From Sipunculus nudus (taxonomy: Eukaryota; Annelida; Sipuncula; Golfingiida; Sipunculidae), in the NCBI GenBank assembly GCA_026874595.1, contig CM049315.1:11532664-11596663 (forward strand): a stretch of DNA of 64,000 bases, given 5' to 3'. Within the stretch, counting starts at the first letter, position 1. The number at the start of each line of letters is the position of its first letter. A program made the translations under genes and the position numbers. Below are positions 12,301 to 23,807 of the stretch, piece after piece. A model generated the notes under the pieces. It worked only from the letters and a program-made list of their open reading frames with translations, was not told where the DNA came from and searched no databases.

Positions 12301-13157
12301 CAGCAAGCAGTATCTCAAAATAATTTTTTGTTTTTCTCTATCATGTATCTGTCTACCTTAAAACTAAATTTTCAAATTTTGATTCAATGGAAAATTTAGA
12401 AAATGTATTTAAACAAGAAAGACACATAGGAGAGGGAAAATTATTTTTTGATATTTTCATGTAGTTGAATATTAGCCCACTAAAATGTGGATTGCTGTTT
12501 CAGGGTGGTTAAAATAGTGTACTTTTAAAATTTGGATTTTTTCAAAATGTACAAACATGAATATATATTTAAAGAAATTATATGATAGTTTGTCATATTT
12601 TAAATACAATGATTAAATTTCATATTTATTTCATAAAGATTGAGAGGCAGGATGATTTCTATCATTTCATGTGATTAAATCTCTCAGCCTGTCTGTTGCA
12701 AATCACTGATAACCATTCAAGCTCATTAACTCTTGATTAAAAGTTAATAATGTTGAGTCCACAGACGAGTAGTAATATGTGACTTACAAAGAGTGTGTGG
12801 ATTACGGCACTGATGACAAATTCAGTACAGTTTTCCTTTCTTATACAGAGTCTTGTAGGTTCAGCCTGATAATTGGAGTTATAATTTATAATGTCTTTCA
12901 ATATTTAAAAAATGTACCTTTTTTTTCTGAATGAATCAGGCAATCTAATATTTAGTTAGCAGGAAATGAACACCATACTTTGAGAAGAATTTGAGTGAAC
13001 TATACCCTATAAATAACAGTTTATTTTGTCAATGACTGGACCAACCAAGGACTGTTTGGCAAACCCTCATTGGATTTTGTTACTATAAATGTTAGAAAAA
13101 TACAGCAGCTGAAAAATACCATCCACTCCATGTCAGGCTGATCAGAAATTAAGTCGT
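9373..13157. other. Intron-like sequence, nothing recognised
   Basis: About 3.8 kb of AT-rich DNA with frequent A/T runs. I found no exon, tRNA-like promoter, terminal inverted repeat or tandem array. Confidence 0.5.
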
Positions 13158-13406
13158 TCAGAATAAAATTAATAAGATTGAATCAGATATCTCGTACTCT
13201 AATGTATGAGTTAAATAATGTTGTCCTGTCATTGTCACATGTTGAACACACATATGGGGTATTCCAGAGTTCTCACTTAAAGCACTGGCCATTCTTTGTT
13301 GGATCTGACTGAAGAGGATGTATTGGACTTGGTGCTTCTTCAGTTTTGGCATGTAGGTGGCGCTTGCAACAGCATCAGTAGTACCGGAACCTGGAATAAG
13401 CCTCAT
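13158..13406 (-). other. Exon-like minus-strand open frame, unrecognised
   Basis: The frame reads for 82 codons from an ATG at 13406. Residues about 8-50 have a balanced composition (TDAVASATYMPK, KKHQVQYILFSQIQQRMA, SALSENSGIPH) and the DNA is less AT-rich than its surroundings between about 13230 and 13400. After about residue 60 it becomes noise-like. A CAG acceptor-like site at the CTTATTCCAG segment (about 13384-13393 on the plus strand) and a weak donor near 13223 could bound an exon. No domain or family is recognised, and chance is a real alternative. Confidence 0.15.
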
Positions 13407-13856
13407 CCGGAATTATAAAATTTTGTGGTTTTGTCAGGCTCTGGTTTTATGTGGTATCTTATCTGTCATAGTCATGTATAGCATAATATTTATGCTGATG
13501 GAATCTTAAGTTCTAAGGAATATCTGTATAATATTTCACTTGTCCCATTAAGCTCTCATTCACAGACACGTTACTGTGGATAAAATGACTTCATGTGACA
13601 CCATAAACACTTTTTTTAAAGATATGGTAGAAAGTATAGTAATTGGTTAATGGTATATGACGGCATACCTTTTTGGACCCGCCATAGGATGGAGGACTAT
13701 TAAAATGGTCCGCATCTGTCATGTTGTCTTCATCCATCTATCCTTCCATTGTTCTGTCCATCCATCCTGCCCTTACTTTTATAAAATATACCTGTGCTGC
13801 TTTCATCACCAAAGTTTGCTATATTTTGTGTTGTTTGAGGTAACCACTTTCATTTT

Positions 13857-15340
13857 TAGCTCAGCTGAATATAAGTCATCTGAGCTATAGTCGTGGTCCA
13901 TTGTCCGTCGTCCATCCGTCTGTCTGTCCGTCCGTAAGACTGGCACGTTTTGACACCATTGGACCTACGAATCTGAAATTTGCCATACAGTTAGATGTCC
14001 CAAAAATCTCCTACCATGCCGAAAATTGGGTCAATAGGACTTCGTTCCTTCGAGATATTAAGGAAAAACCTCAATTTTTATTAGAAGTCTATTTTCACAC
14101 TTCAGGACTGACTAATATCAAAACCACTCATCTGGTTTTCTTCATATTCACCATAAATATTCCTCTATATAGTTCCTATGTACATGCTAGAAATTAAGTC
14201 ATTATTATTTAATTTAAAAAAGTTATGGGCCCCAAAATAATGGACTTTGTAAAAAAATCAGGAAAGATATTTGGTCACTTAAGACCAAAAGTGTTAAAGG
14301 TAGGGACTTTTTTTCAGTAATACAACTCTAATTGATCAAAATTTAATTGTATACCAAAAATTAGATCAAAATCTGTTAAATTTTTTTAAATATTGGAAAA
14401 AATATAAAATTGGTACCTTAAATTTTGCCCAAGTTTGACCATGGCACGTTTTTTTCCTGTAAGTACTGTGGATTTAATTTTCACAGCATGTTTTTGTAAG
14501 CATTTTGTCTGTAAACACCAAAAATTTGAAACCAGTTGATCATAAACTGTAGATTTTATTCAAGTTTTCAAGCACCATGTCACATCAAGTTTACATCAAG
14601 CTAGTGTTATGCAGTTTGCTAGAGCTCAGCTCCCCAGCTTCAGCTCTAAGTTCCTTAAATTTAGCATACAGTTAGATGTCTCCAAAGTCCCCTACCATGC
14701 CAAGAATTTTATCACTAGGACTTAATTCCTTCAAAATATTAATGAAAAACTTTATTTTTCCATTAAAAACCCATTGTTACACTGTAAGACTGCCTAATAT
14801 CAAAACCACTGATCTGACTTTGATCATTTATAATATACATATTTTTCTATACATTCGCTATGCACATGCCAGAAATGATGTCAGTATTGCGTAATTGTTT
14901 TAAGTTATGGGCCCAAATATAATGCACTTTTTAAAAAATCAAGAAATATATTTACTCCCTTAACAAGAGGATTGCTGAAGCTAGAGATTTTTTGTCAGGG
15001 ATGTAACATTATTTAATCAAGATTCAATTGAATACCAAAAATTAGTTCTGAATTTTTCAAATTTTATAAGTTATTAGTATAAATATAAAATTAGTACCTT
15101 AAATTTTGCCCAACTTTGACCATGGCACGTTTGTTTCCTGAGAGCACTTGATATAATTTTCATATCATGCACACATAAGGATTTCATCTTTGTAGTTTAG
15201 AAAGCTGAAAGAAATTGGCCAAATATTGTAGCTTTTATTAATGTTTATATGAGACCATGTCAGACCCAGGCTTAATCCAGCCCCTCTTCAGTCACCTGTA
15301 TGTTGACCTTGTTGACCTTTCATCAGATTATGCATGCTTG
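13857..15340 (+). mobile_element. Helentron-like element, copy A (two internal modules)
   Basis: The left end is TTTTAGCTCAGCTGA, whose head folds with GTCATCTGAGCT into a hairpin. It is followed by a GTCC/GTCT microsatellite (about 13904-13938) and the body shared with copies B and C. The body module starting near 13970 is repeated from about 14650: the CATACAG segment at 13984 recurs at 14665, 681 bp later, and both modules contain the CTACCATGCC and CCATGGCACGTTT segments. The right end is not found, so the copy is probably truncated or interrupted after about 15340. Hairpin ends without a simple target duplication suggest a Helitron-like (Helentron) origin, by inference. Confidence 0.55.
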
Positions 15341-16162
15341 AGCTAAGCATACACTGGGGCAGCCAGGCAGCTAATGCCAAGCCACAGTTGATCCAGGTGT
15401 CCAACCCAACTCATCTAGTAGTTGTTTTGAAAAACAACATAACAATAAGCAATAAATTAATAATTTTGTATTGTTTTTTATAACAAATAAAGAAAAATTA
15501 ATAGAAAAGAAATTTGTTAGTTGATGAGTAACAAAAAATTAACTTGCAGTTACTGATGATGTAAGAATCTTGCATGGATGGATAGAATGTCAGTGTTATT
15601 CCAAATAACACCATGCAGTCACCTATGGTATTTTTCAGTGAAATTTTAATGATAAAAAAATAAATCATATTATTCATTACTAACCATTAGGGATCATATG
15701 AAGGAAATTAATGATAGAGAAAGATGCAGTTGATAATATTAATCTAGATTCCTACTGTGTCTAGTGTGTAGATTGATGTGAAAGTAGTCCAAAGTGAATA
15801 TATTACATTTATTTTTTTTTTAATATAAATAAAAGCCATAAAACCAGGTACTTATGATCATTATTTAAATTTGTGAATTTTGTATATTCTGGATTCTCAA
15901 CATCTTTGTTTGGCTAAAACTGAATAAATACTAGACATGGTGCGAATGCTTTGTAAATGTATTTGAATACGAATATGAATATGTACTGCATTAAAAAATT
16001 TTATTGCATAATATTAAGAATGGGAATTCAGGTAAAAATGAAAGTATTTTAATACCAGTGCAGATACTTTCAAAATGTATTCATGAATGCATTCATGAAT
16101 ATATTCTATAATATTATATCAATAATCATTTCAGTTATATTTTATTTTAAAAAATCATATGA
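15341..16162. other. Intron-like sequence, nothing recognised
   Basis: AT-rich. It separates Helentron-like copies A and B. Confidence 0.45.
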
Positions 16163-19058
16163 TTTTTAGCTCAGCTGACTATTAGTCATCTGAGCTATAG
16201 TCGTGGTCCATTGTCCGTCATCCGTCCGTCTGTCCGTCCGTCTGTCCGTCTGTCCGTCCGTAGATGTGGCACGTTTTGAAACCGTAAGACCTAGGAATCC
16301 ATAATTCAGCATAATGTTAGATGTCCCCAAGATCTCCTACCAAGCCGAAAACTGGGTCTTTGCAACTTTGTTCCTTTGAGAAATTAAGGAAAAATCTCAA
16401 TTTTTTATTAAAATCCTATTTTCACACTTCAGGACTGCCCAATATCAAAACCACTCATCTGTTTTTCCTCATATTTACCATAAATATTCCTCTTTATAGT
16501 TCCTATGTACATGTTAGAAATTTAGTCTGTTGAGTATTAATTATTTAAGTTATGGGCCCAAACATAATGGACTTTGTAAAAAATCAGGAAAAATATTTAC
16601 TCACTTAACATGAAAAATTCTGAAACTAGAGTCTATTTTCCCAAGTATATAACTATGTTTAATTAAAATTCAACTGTTTACCCAAAATTAGATCTGAATT
16701 TTGTAAATTATTTAAGTTATTAGCATAAAAATAAAATAAGTACCTTAAATCTTGCCCAACTTTGACCATGGCACTTTTTTTCCTGTAAGTACCATTGATT
16801 TTATTTTCACAGCATGTAAACGTAAATATTTAATTTGTTCAAAATCTGAAATTTGAAAATAAAAGCTTAAAAATTAAGCTAGTTATTGATTTTTTTTTCT
16901 GGAGGCTCTATTGTAGTCATTTGCTTTGATTACAGATTACAGATGCAGGGTCCCACTCCAGGTCACTGGAAGTCAGCTATGCCAGGGTTTCTGATTTGTT
17001 ACAGTCACTGGGGGAGATCCCCTGCTGTGACAGGTGTACAGTTATTCTCATATCACCACCCCAATCACCCCCTCCCCCCCCCCCCCCACAAACCCAACCC
17101 ACCAAGTGTTATGCAGTAATTGTTATTGTTTTCACTGTATCTCCTTAATTGTAATGCTGTTTCCACTCTGATATGCAAAAACTTTCCTTGAAAAAGTAAT
17201 TCAAGGTGTAATCCAGAAGATGCAATGTTGTGTAATGTAGCATTTTTAAAGAAATCAGTTTTCTTTTAAATGATTTTAACAAATATAATTGAACCTATCA
17301 GTATGCTTAAATTATTATAAAATGTGAAGCACATTATGGATAAATAAAGACACAATTAAAAATTTTGAAATCTAAATCAAGTATTATTTTTAGATATTTA
17401 TTGTTTTGCAGATTTAAAAGATATATTTTTGTGGTAAAAAATAAATAAACATTTGTATGCATGATGTGGTGTTATCTGACAAGATTGAGATTTATGATGA
17501 TGCAATTGAGAAATATGAATCAACTTTTATATTCAGATATATCTAATACTTATAAAAGGAATTCCGTTCATGTTTGTTCGCAGTGTTCTCTATAACCGCG
17601 TTGTGTTCAATATTGTGCCATACATCATTTTAAAGGTTATTATCCCCGCAGTGACATAGGCGATATGAAAATAAATAATTTTTAATATACATATAATTTT
17701 TAGTGATTTTTCCGGTTTTTTTTACCGAGAACAGCCGAACTGCCTTCGGCAATCACCGGAATGTGTGCATCGTGGTCACTTAACCACTAACACTAAGGAC
17801 TATTGTTCATATGAATAATGCTTGCTTTCAATGAGGGATTTGACCCACGTGAGTGGACAGTAAAAGAGAAAAACACATGTTTCTCGCTTTATGAAATGGA
17901 AAGTTCAACCCAGGAGGATTAATGACAAACCTATTCAAGGTCCCGGTTTCAGGAATAGGGCTTGGGTGGTGTCGGGGGTTTCAGGCCAAAATGTGTCTGA
18001 TACGATGAAAAAAAAGGTTGCAGTGCACGGCTGCCTGGCTGAAAATGGGATAAGGACCCACTGCACGGAGTCCCGCTGGGTCCACTTCTGCTACTTACGA
18101 TGTATGCATATTTCTGTTTCCTTCTTCAGGAACAGTTTCCTTGCAACGTACATTTAATTAATCTTTCATGTGTTCCTTACATCAACCTATTTTTTATACG
18201 ACTAACGATAGAAACCAGTCAAATATCAACAAAACACTGTATGCCTCCGGGTCTAATTCCGGTATGCAATGTAAACCATCACTGACCAGGTCTTCAAGGT
18301 AAACATACCGGGATATGATTTTTGCCACGACCACAGCTCCACAAAATAACAGTAAAAATTATTTGTACATATCGTATTCCGGGAGTATCCCACTAAAAAT
18401 CTGTATTTTTTTTTTAACTTTTATAATAAAAATTAAGCCAACATTCAATATCTCAGTAAATATATCTCCCAAACCGCGGTAAAAAGCCTGGTATACCGGG
18501 TTTATCAGCTAGTATGTTATATTGGAAATTATAGAAATATAAACTTAAATTAAAAAAAAAAATTGATGTGATAAAAAATGAGGATTTAATACAAACATTT
18601 GTTCATTATTTTCCTGCCTCAGCAGAATTTAAGATCAGGCTTTGTTTGCCCTGTTTTATGTTGTTAATTAGTTAAATTCCAACTGTATACATTTCATAAA
18701 AAAATACATATATATTTAATAATATATATCATACAAAAAAATAGATTCAATTGAACAAATGTGTAAACTACTGAAATGTCAACAGTTAATCATAAAGCAA
18801 ATTAATGATCATGGTAATAGTACAGATCATTTGTTCACGAACTGCTCACATGCTTTATTTCAACATTAGGTAACACATGGTCAGGTCACAAAATATTATT
18901 TGCAACAATATCTTGCTCATCAATACAAACAAAACACATAAACCAACCATGGCCTTTATTACCTCTTCCTCTTACACTTTATCTCCATTTGATATTATTT
19001 TAGATTTTTACCTTCAAGGTCAACTTCAGCTGAGCACAGTGACCCATAGGTCCCTTGT
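16163..19058 (+). mobile_element. Helentron-like element, copy B (interrupted by a Helitron)
   Basis: It starts TTTTTAGCTCAGCTGA, has a GTCC/GTCT microsatellite at about 16213-16262, and ends with GAGCACAGTGACCCATAGG then TCCCTTGT at 19051-19058. It aligns over its whole length with copy C at 46161-48020 apart from one 971-bp insertion at 17542-18512. A poly-C stretch near 17070-17086 also occurs, shorter, in copy C. The inverted subterminal segments AGCTCAGCTGA (left) and TCAGCTGAGCA (right) are typical of asymmetric Helentron ends. The only ORFs are short and not conserved in frame between copies. Confidence 0.65.
17542..18512 (+). mobile_element. Nested non-autonomous Helitron
   Basis: It starts TCTAATACTTATAAAAGG, very close to the canonical Helitron 5' end, and ends CTAG at 18509-18512 after a hairpin made of CCTGGTA and TACCGGG. 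It is flanked by A on the left (17541) and T on the right (18513), the A^T target Helitrons use. Copy C of the host repeat preserves the empty site near 47475: GATATA joined directly to TATGTTA. So both ends and the absence of a target duplication are directly shown. The interior, about 17700-18100, is GC-richer than the host and has a short open frame at 17891-18157 that may be captured sequence. No Rep/helicase is present. Confidence 0.82.
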
Positions 19059-19352
19059 CTTATTATTTTTTTTTAATAAAAATTATATTGGCACATTTGT
19101 TATTAAATTTTAATAAATAGTTAAACTCTTTTATAATATGTGCTGCTTATAAGTTATATGGCCAAGTCAAAATCTGTGTGACAATAGCACTCCATTTGTT
19201 AATAAAATAAATGAAATCAATCCTCTTCCCTGTCTCCAAAGATACTATCAAAATCAGACATAAGCTAAACACCAACAAATCATAATAAAGCTTATATTTA
19301 TTACCACACAAAACAAGCATGTGCCTCTTTCCCAAATCATATTTTTAATCAT

Positions 19353-19392
19353 ATATAACAGCTGAGTGCCGTGACCCATGGGTCCCTTGTTT
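19353..19392 (+). mobile_element. Helentron-like 3' terminus remnant
   Basis: CAGCTGAGTGCCGTGACCC then ATGGGTCCCTTGTTT repeats the right end of copies B, C and D. It lies only about 330 bp beyond the end of copy B, so it may be the true right end of copy A, split by insertion of B, or an independent fragment. Confidence 0.5.
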
Positions 19393-19444
19393 AATGCTAG
19401 CCTAACTAAGTATATTTACATCTGCACAATTCCAGTCTGGTTCA

Positions 19445-19750
19445 GACTTCAAGACAGGGCAGTATCACACACTTCCCCTCATTTTATATCCTGATGTTAA
19501 CCAGGCCCGGTGACAACTGCTGGACTTTGGTGTGTGTAATCATTCCCATTGCTGGGTCATACCAACAAGGTACCCCAAAAGGAGCACTCGTCAGTGTATG
19601 AAACAGGGCCTTTGGGCACGACCTTCCCATTAAGTATGCAGAGCACTCACCTTGTGTGGCGGCTGACTGTGAAAAATCTCACCACCTTGGCTGAGATTTG
19701 AATCTCACAGTTTTGAGTCCTGTGCTCTACCCCTAAGCCACAGATGGCGG
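19445..19750 (-). mobile_element. tRNA-derived SINE, family 1
   Basis: On the minus strand the head contains a perfect Pol III box A, TGGCTTAGGGG (plus-strand 19730-19740), and box B GATTCAAATCT (19694-19704), placed as in a tRNA. The body and tail, including CTTAATGGGAAGG, TATGACCCAGCA and the ending CTGCCCTGTC, match the plus-strand copy at 55193-55465. This shared head-body-tail defines a SINE family and not a tRNA gene. No poly-A or clear target duplication was found. Confidence 0.72.
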
Positions 19751-20689
19751 TAAGTTTGCAGACTTTCTCATCTTATGACTGATTTGTTTATAACCTGCAG
19801 GTGATGCCATTGGTTTATGATTTATTTTCAAATTTGCAACTTCATGCTAAATAAAAATCACAAAATTGTACCATTTCAGGTGTTTGCATACTTATTGTAA
19901 ATCTGGCATCAAATATCCCTGATCTACAGCATGAGCTGTAAGCTAAAATGTAACAGGCATATTTCTTGGCCACAACTATGACTTTCACCTATTTTGTATC
20001 ACAGCTGAAATATTATTTTCAGTTTCTCTTTGTTTGTTTTTGTTACCAAGTATCAGGCACAGTATTAAAGTCAATGTAAGATCTTACCATTGGGTCTCTT
20101 GTTCAAATATGTGTAGTTTACACATAAAAATTTACATCCCCCATCACTCAAAGTTAAAGCATTATCATCTGGATACCCAAAAAATAATCATGAACTTTCT
20201 TTTTTAAATCTAGTTTGTATTTTACATGTATTTTGAATATAAAAGGGGGTATAAGTTCTAACAAGGTTTGAGGATATGAGGGCATCATTGAACCTACACT
20301 ACCCTAATTAAACACATAGCAGGGCACTATCTGTGCTTTAATCTTGGCCCTTGTCTCTTCTTAGAAAGTTAATGATTACAGTAATCAGCGAATCAGCTGT
20401 AACTGGTCACCAAATAATAAGACTGAGCTTGGCCATCCATTAGTCCATTTATTAACCAAGAATTATCTAACTCACAAATATAGTCATGATTCCTTGTTAA
20501 AGATCTAGTAACTGGTCATTTCAGGTTTCATTTATATGGTAAAGACCTAGTTTGCTTCACTAAAAAAAGTACACATTTTCACCTACAGATAACTTCTATT
20601 TTTTCTTTAGAGACATTCATTGTGTATTTATTCATGAATTATTTTATATGCCTGTCCCATATACAGGACATGTTTTAGTATTAGCAACA
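19751..20689. other. Intron-like sequence, nothing recognised
   Basis: AT-rich without supported features. Confidence 0.45.
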
Positions 20690-20992
20690 TCAGTCTGTTT
20701 GAACATCTAACCTTTGATGTCAACAATGTAACTTACAAGGAATTTGAGGATTTTCATGGAACTCCCTACAAATATTTTACCAATAAAGGATCTCACCTAT
20801 TTAATGAGGTCAAAGGTCACCACACTTCTTCGTGGTGTTGCCATGATAACTTACTTTAAATTCAGTGGATTTTTATAACACTTGCTGTGTATGTTATCCA
20901 CGGAAAAATCTCAAAATGTGTTCAATGCTCAGCAAATGTTGTCACCACAATATAGTATATATTATGCACTCTTTCATTGCTCTTGTTTAATG
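20690..20992 (+). mobile_element. Dispersed repeat remnant with GCTCTTGTT end
   Basis: The stretch has phrases such as GAGGATTTTCATGGAACTCC and ends ATTGCTCTTGTTT, both shared in degraded form with 29020-29515. It carries a perfect direct repeat of the nuclear-receptor half-site with one-base spacing, AGGTCAAAGGTCA, at 20807-20819. The left end is not defined. Confidence 0.45.
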
Positions 20993-22419
20993 TGTATACA
21001 GATATATACTTAAAATATTATCCTTCAGTAATTAGATTAAAAAGATACATGTCATTCCTAATTAAATAGTTTTATTTAGCTGTTACACCCAGATGTTTCC
21101 ATGCAAATGTGAATAGGATGCACACAGTAACATGTACACATAAGGCTTCATTCTGACGGGTTTAGGTGGAGGTCATATATTAGTTCTCAACACAAATGTT
21201 AGTTTAGTAGCCTATAAAAAACAATACAATAATCATATCTATGGATATAATAGCTCATATATCTTAGCACTTTAAGTTATCAGGAAATGTAGAGACCAGT
21301 AAAGCACATTAATATGTACATATCTATAGATATCTTTATAGCATCATTTTTTATTAGGGCCTCATTGATAGTATATGATAATACAGATGATGTATCTAGA
21401 TTTATTCCTGAATTTGGACTGGAGTGGTTTTATTTTTACCTGTTTTAGAGATAACAACCATGGTGTGATATTCACGAGTAACTCATCACTGTGTCCATGT
21501 TATTACAGTATTGTTAAAAGTCATGTGGAGAATTATGGGTAACAATAATATATGCAGTCATGCTCGAGTGGTTCTGTCAAATGTTAGGGTTGCAGGAATG
21601 AGTTGGGACAGGGTCAACCCATCTTTGAAATTCGAGTCTTGAAACTGGATGAAATGTACAAAGAGGCTCTTCTACCTATACCCCATCTTTTTCTATAGGG
21701 ACATGTTGCTGTGTAATTGGAATTAATCAGTTGTGTAGTAGTATGGAACCTTTTCCCATATTCAGATCTATAGATGTAAATATATGTCATCTCCACTGAT
21801 ATATAGGCATACATAATCACTAAAATATTGATAATTCTATATCCTATATGTGTGTATAAAATTATAAGTAAACACAGAGTTTTCTAGAGACCCTGCAACT
21901 TTTCTAGAGACTTTTTAATGAGAGCATACATTTCTTTTTCACAAAGCGTAAGTCATGTGTAAAATTTTGTAATCGATTTTGCACCACAAGATCAATGATC
22001 AAACTGGTTTGCATCAACCAACCGATTATCAGTTATAATTGATCATCAGCCCATTCCTAGTTTTTAGTAAAAAAAAAAAGGAATTTCATATTTTCAGTAT
22101 TTAATAAAAATTTGTAGTCATAAAGCATGTAATACTATAATGTTCTAAAAACAATTATATAAACTGTGCACAACAGTAATTTTAACTGCATGAATCTGTG
22201 GTTGTGTCGTGTTCTACCATGAATGGAAAGCCGAGTCTCAGTGTACTTTGTGTTAATTATTTCACTTTCTTTAATCTGGACATCTTAGCTCTTTGATGTG
22301 AAGTGTGCATCGAAAAGGAGCCACTTAAAACACTGATGTTTGATATATAACCATTCCAGACTCCTGCGCTCCATCTCATTATTATCTGGAGCCTCTGCTC
22401 TCTTCCTGTTCTGATTCTG
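20993..22419. other. Intron-like sequence, nothing recognised
   Basis: AT-rich; the minus-strand ORF at 21614-21820 has no support. Confidence 0.45.
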
Positions 22420-22472
22420 TCTGCTCTCCCTCCTCCACCCCCACCCCCCCCCCCCCCCCTCCCCTCCTCCCG
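22420..22472. repeat. Poly-C/pyrimidine tract
   Basis: A run of about 18 C within a longer C/T-only stretch. It is polymorphism-prone and could form H-DNA or i-motif structures. Confidence 0.85.
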
Positions 22473-22867
22473 CTGACAGATACAGCTCCAGTTTAGAGAG
22501 TCAAGCTATGTTCTCTGTTTTATTAGTTCATAGATAATAAGTTTGTAGTGTTTGGGATGAAACTACAACACATTTTTGAAACCTTGACTGAGGCTTTAAT
22601 ATTTAACTTGACATCTGTAAGGAATGGAAATGCCAGAAAATGAAATTCTAATAGGACTACACACTAGTAGAAAACTATAAAAAAAGCATAGGGTCAACTA
22701 GTAAGACAAGTATAGCATATCAGTTCACAAATAATGAGTTCATATTACATATTCCAAAAGAGAATGTTTAAATTCTAATATATTTAAATTCTTTCGGGGA
22801 AATTTGTGCTCTTTTATATGTAATGATTAAGAGGATATTGCTGCCAGAAACTAGTTATAAAAATAAT

Positions 22868-23798
22868 GGCAACAGGACAACTACCCCCTGGACAATTACC
22901 CCCCGACAATAACCCCCTGGACAATTACCCCCCAGACAATTACCCCCCAGTACAATTACCCCCTCGGACAACTACCCCCAGACAACTACCCCCCAGGCAA
23001 TTACCCCCCGGTACAATTACCCCCCCCCCCCCCCCCCGACAACTACCCCCTGGACAATTACCCCCATGGTATAAAACACACATTTAAAGTACACGTTATA
23101 CATTTGAATATATTCTGTGTTGCTAATGAGTAGCACAGAATCCCAAAGAAATAAATAAAATTAATTGCAAACAAAAAAGAAAAAGAAAATCACTTTAGAT
23201 AATAATATCATGCTATTACTTATTATGATATTACTTATAGAGACTGGTAAGAATGAATCAGAATGAATGGTATTCCCTTTTTGAATGGAATTATATTGTA
23301 AGCTTGCGGGTGGTTATATGGACCATAGGTTTATAAAGCTTTTGTTTTACAACTTGCTTATGTAAAGCAAATTTCATATAATGGACTTTTTACCATATAT
23401 TTACAATTTTATTTACAATACACAATACAATCATCTGAGAGGCATTGCCTAGAACTTGTAAACAGCTACTGAAAACTTGATGTGATGGATTTTTTTTCTG
23501 TTTTTACAAAAAACATGATGTATGCACCTATGCTTGGTTTGAAATATTATCATCGGTATTTGTTTTACTTACAATCGGAATATTTTACTTTTAGTTTGAA
23601 CAATGTGTATTTTAAAAGTGTTATTATACCATGTTGTCTGGGGGTAGTTGTCCGGGGGGTAATTGAACCGGGGGGTAATTGTCTGGGAGGGTAGTTGTCT
23701 CGGGGGTAAATGTCCTGGGGGGTAATTGTCCGGGGGGTAATTGTCTGGGGGGTAATTGTCTGGGGGGTAATTGTCGGGGGGGTAGTTGTCCTAGAGCC
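22868..23798. mobile_element. Foldback element with C-tract tandem arms and 9-bp target duplication
   Basis: The left arm (22868-23070) is a tandem array of a unit like GGACAATTACCCCC. The right arm (23633-23798) is the same array in reverse complement. The outer ends are GGCAACAGGACAACTACC and, reverse-complemented, GGCTCTAGGACAACTACC. Immediately outside each end is AAAAATAAT (22859-22867 and 23799-23807), a perfect 9-bp direct repeat that looks like a target-site duplication. About 560 bp of unrelated AT-rich DNA lies between the arms, with no transposase. Long terminal arms made of tandem repeats define foldback-type elements; a 9-bp duplication would fit a Mutator-like transposase (8-bp for hAT). 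ORFs in the arms are artefacts of the repeat. Confidence 0.8.
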
Positions 23799-23807
23799 AA
23801 AAATAAT

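Noticed and set aside
13901-14197. ORF starting in the GTCC microsatellite (also at 16321-16533 and 46295-46498)
   Set aside because: They lie inside Helentron-like copies. The peptides are similar only because the DNA repeats are, and no transposase motif is present.
17891-18157. 88-codon ORF inside the nested Helitron as a gene
   Set aside because: It has no domain and no Rep/helicase motif; kept only as possible captured sequence.
22866-23087. Pro/Leu/Gln-rich ORF, and its counterparts at 23565-23950
   Set aside because: They are translations of the TTACCCCC tandem arms of the foldback element.
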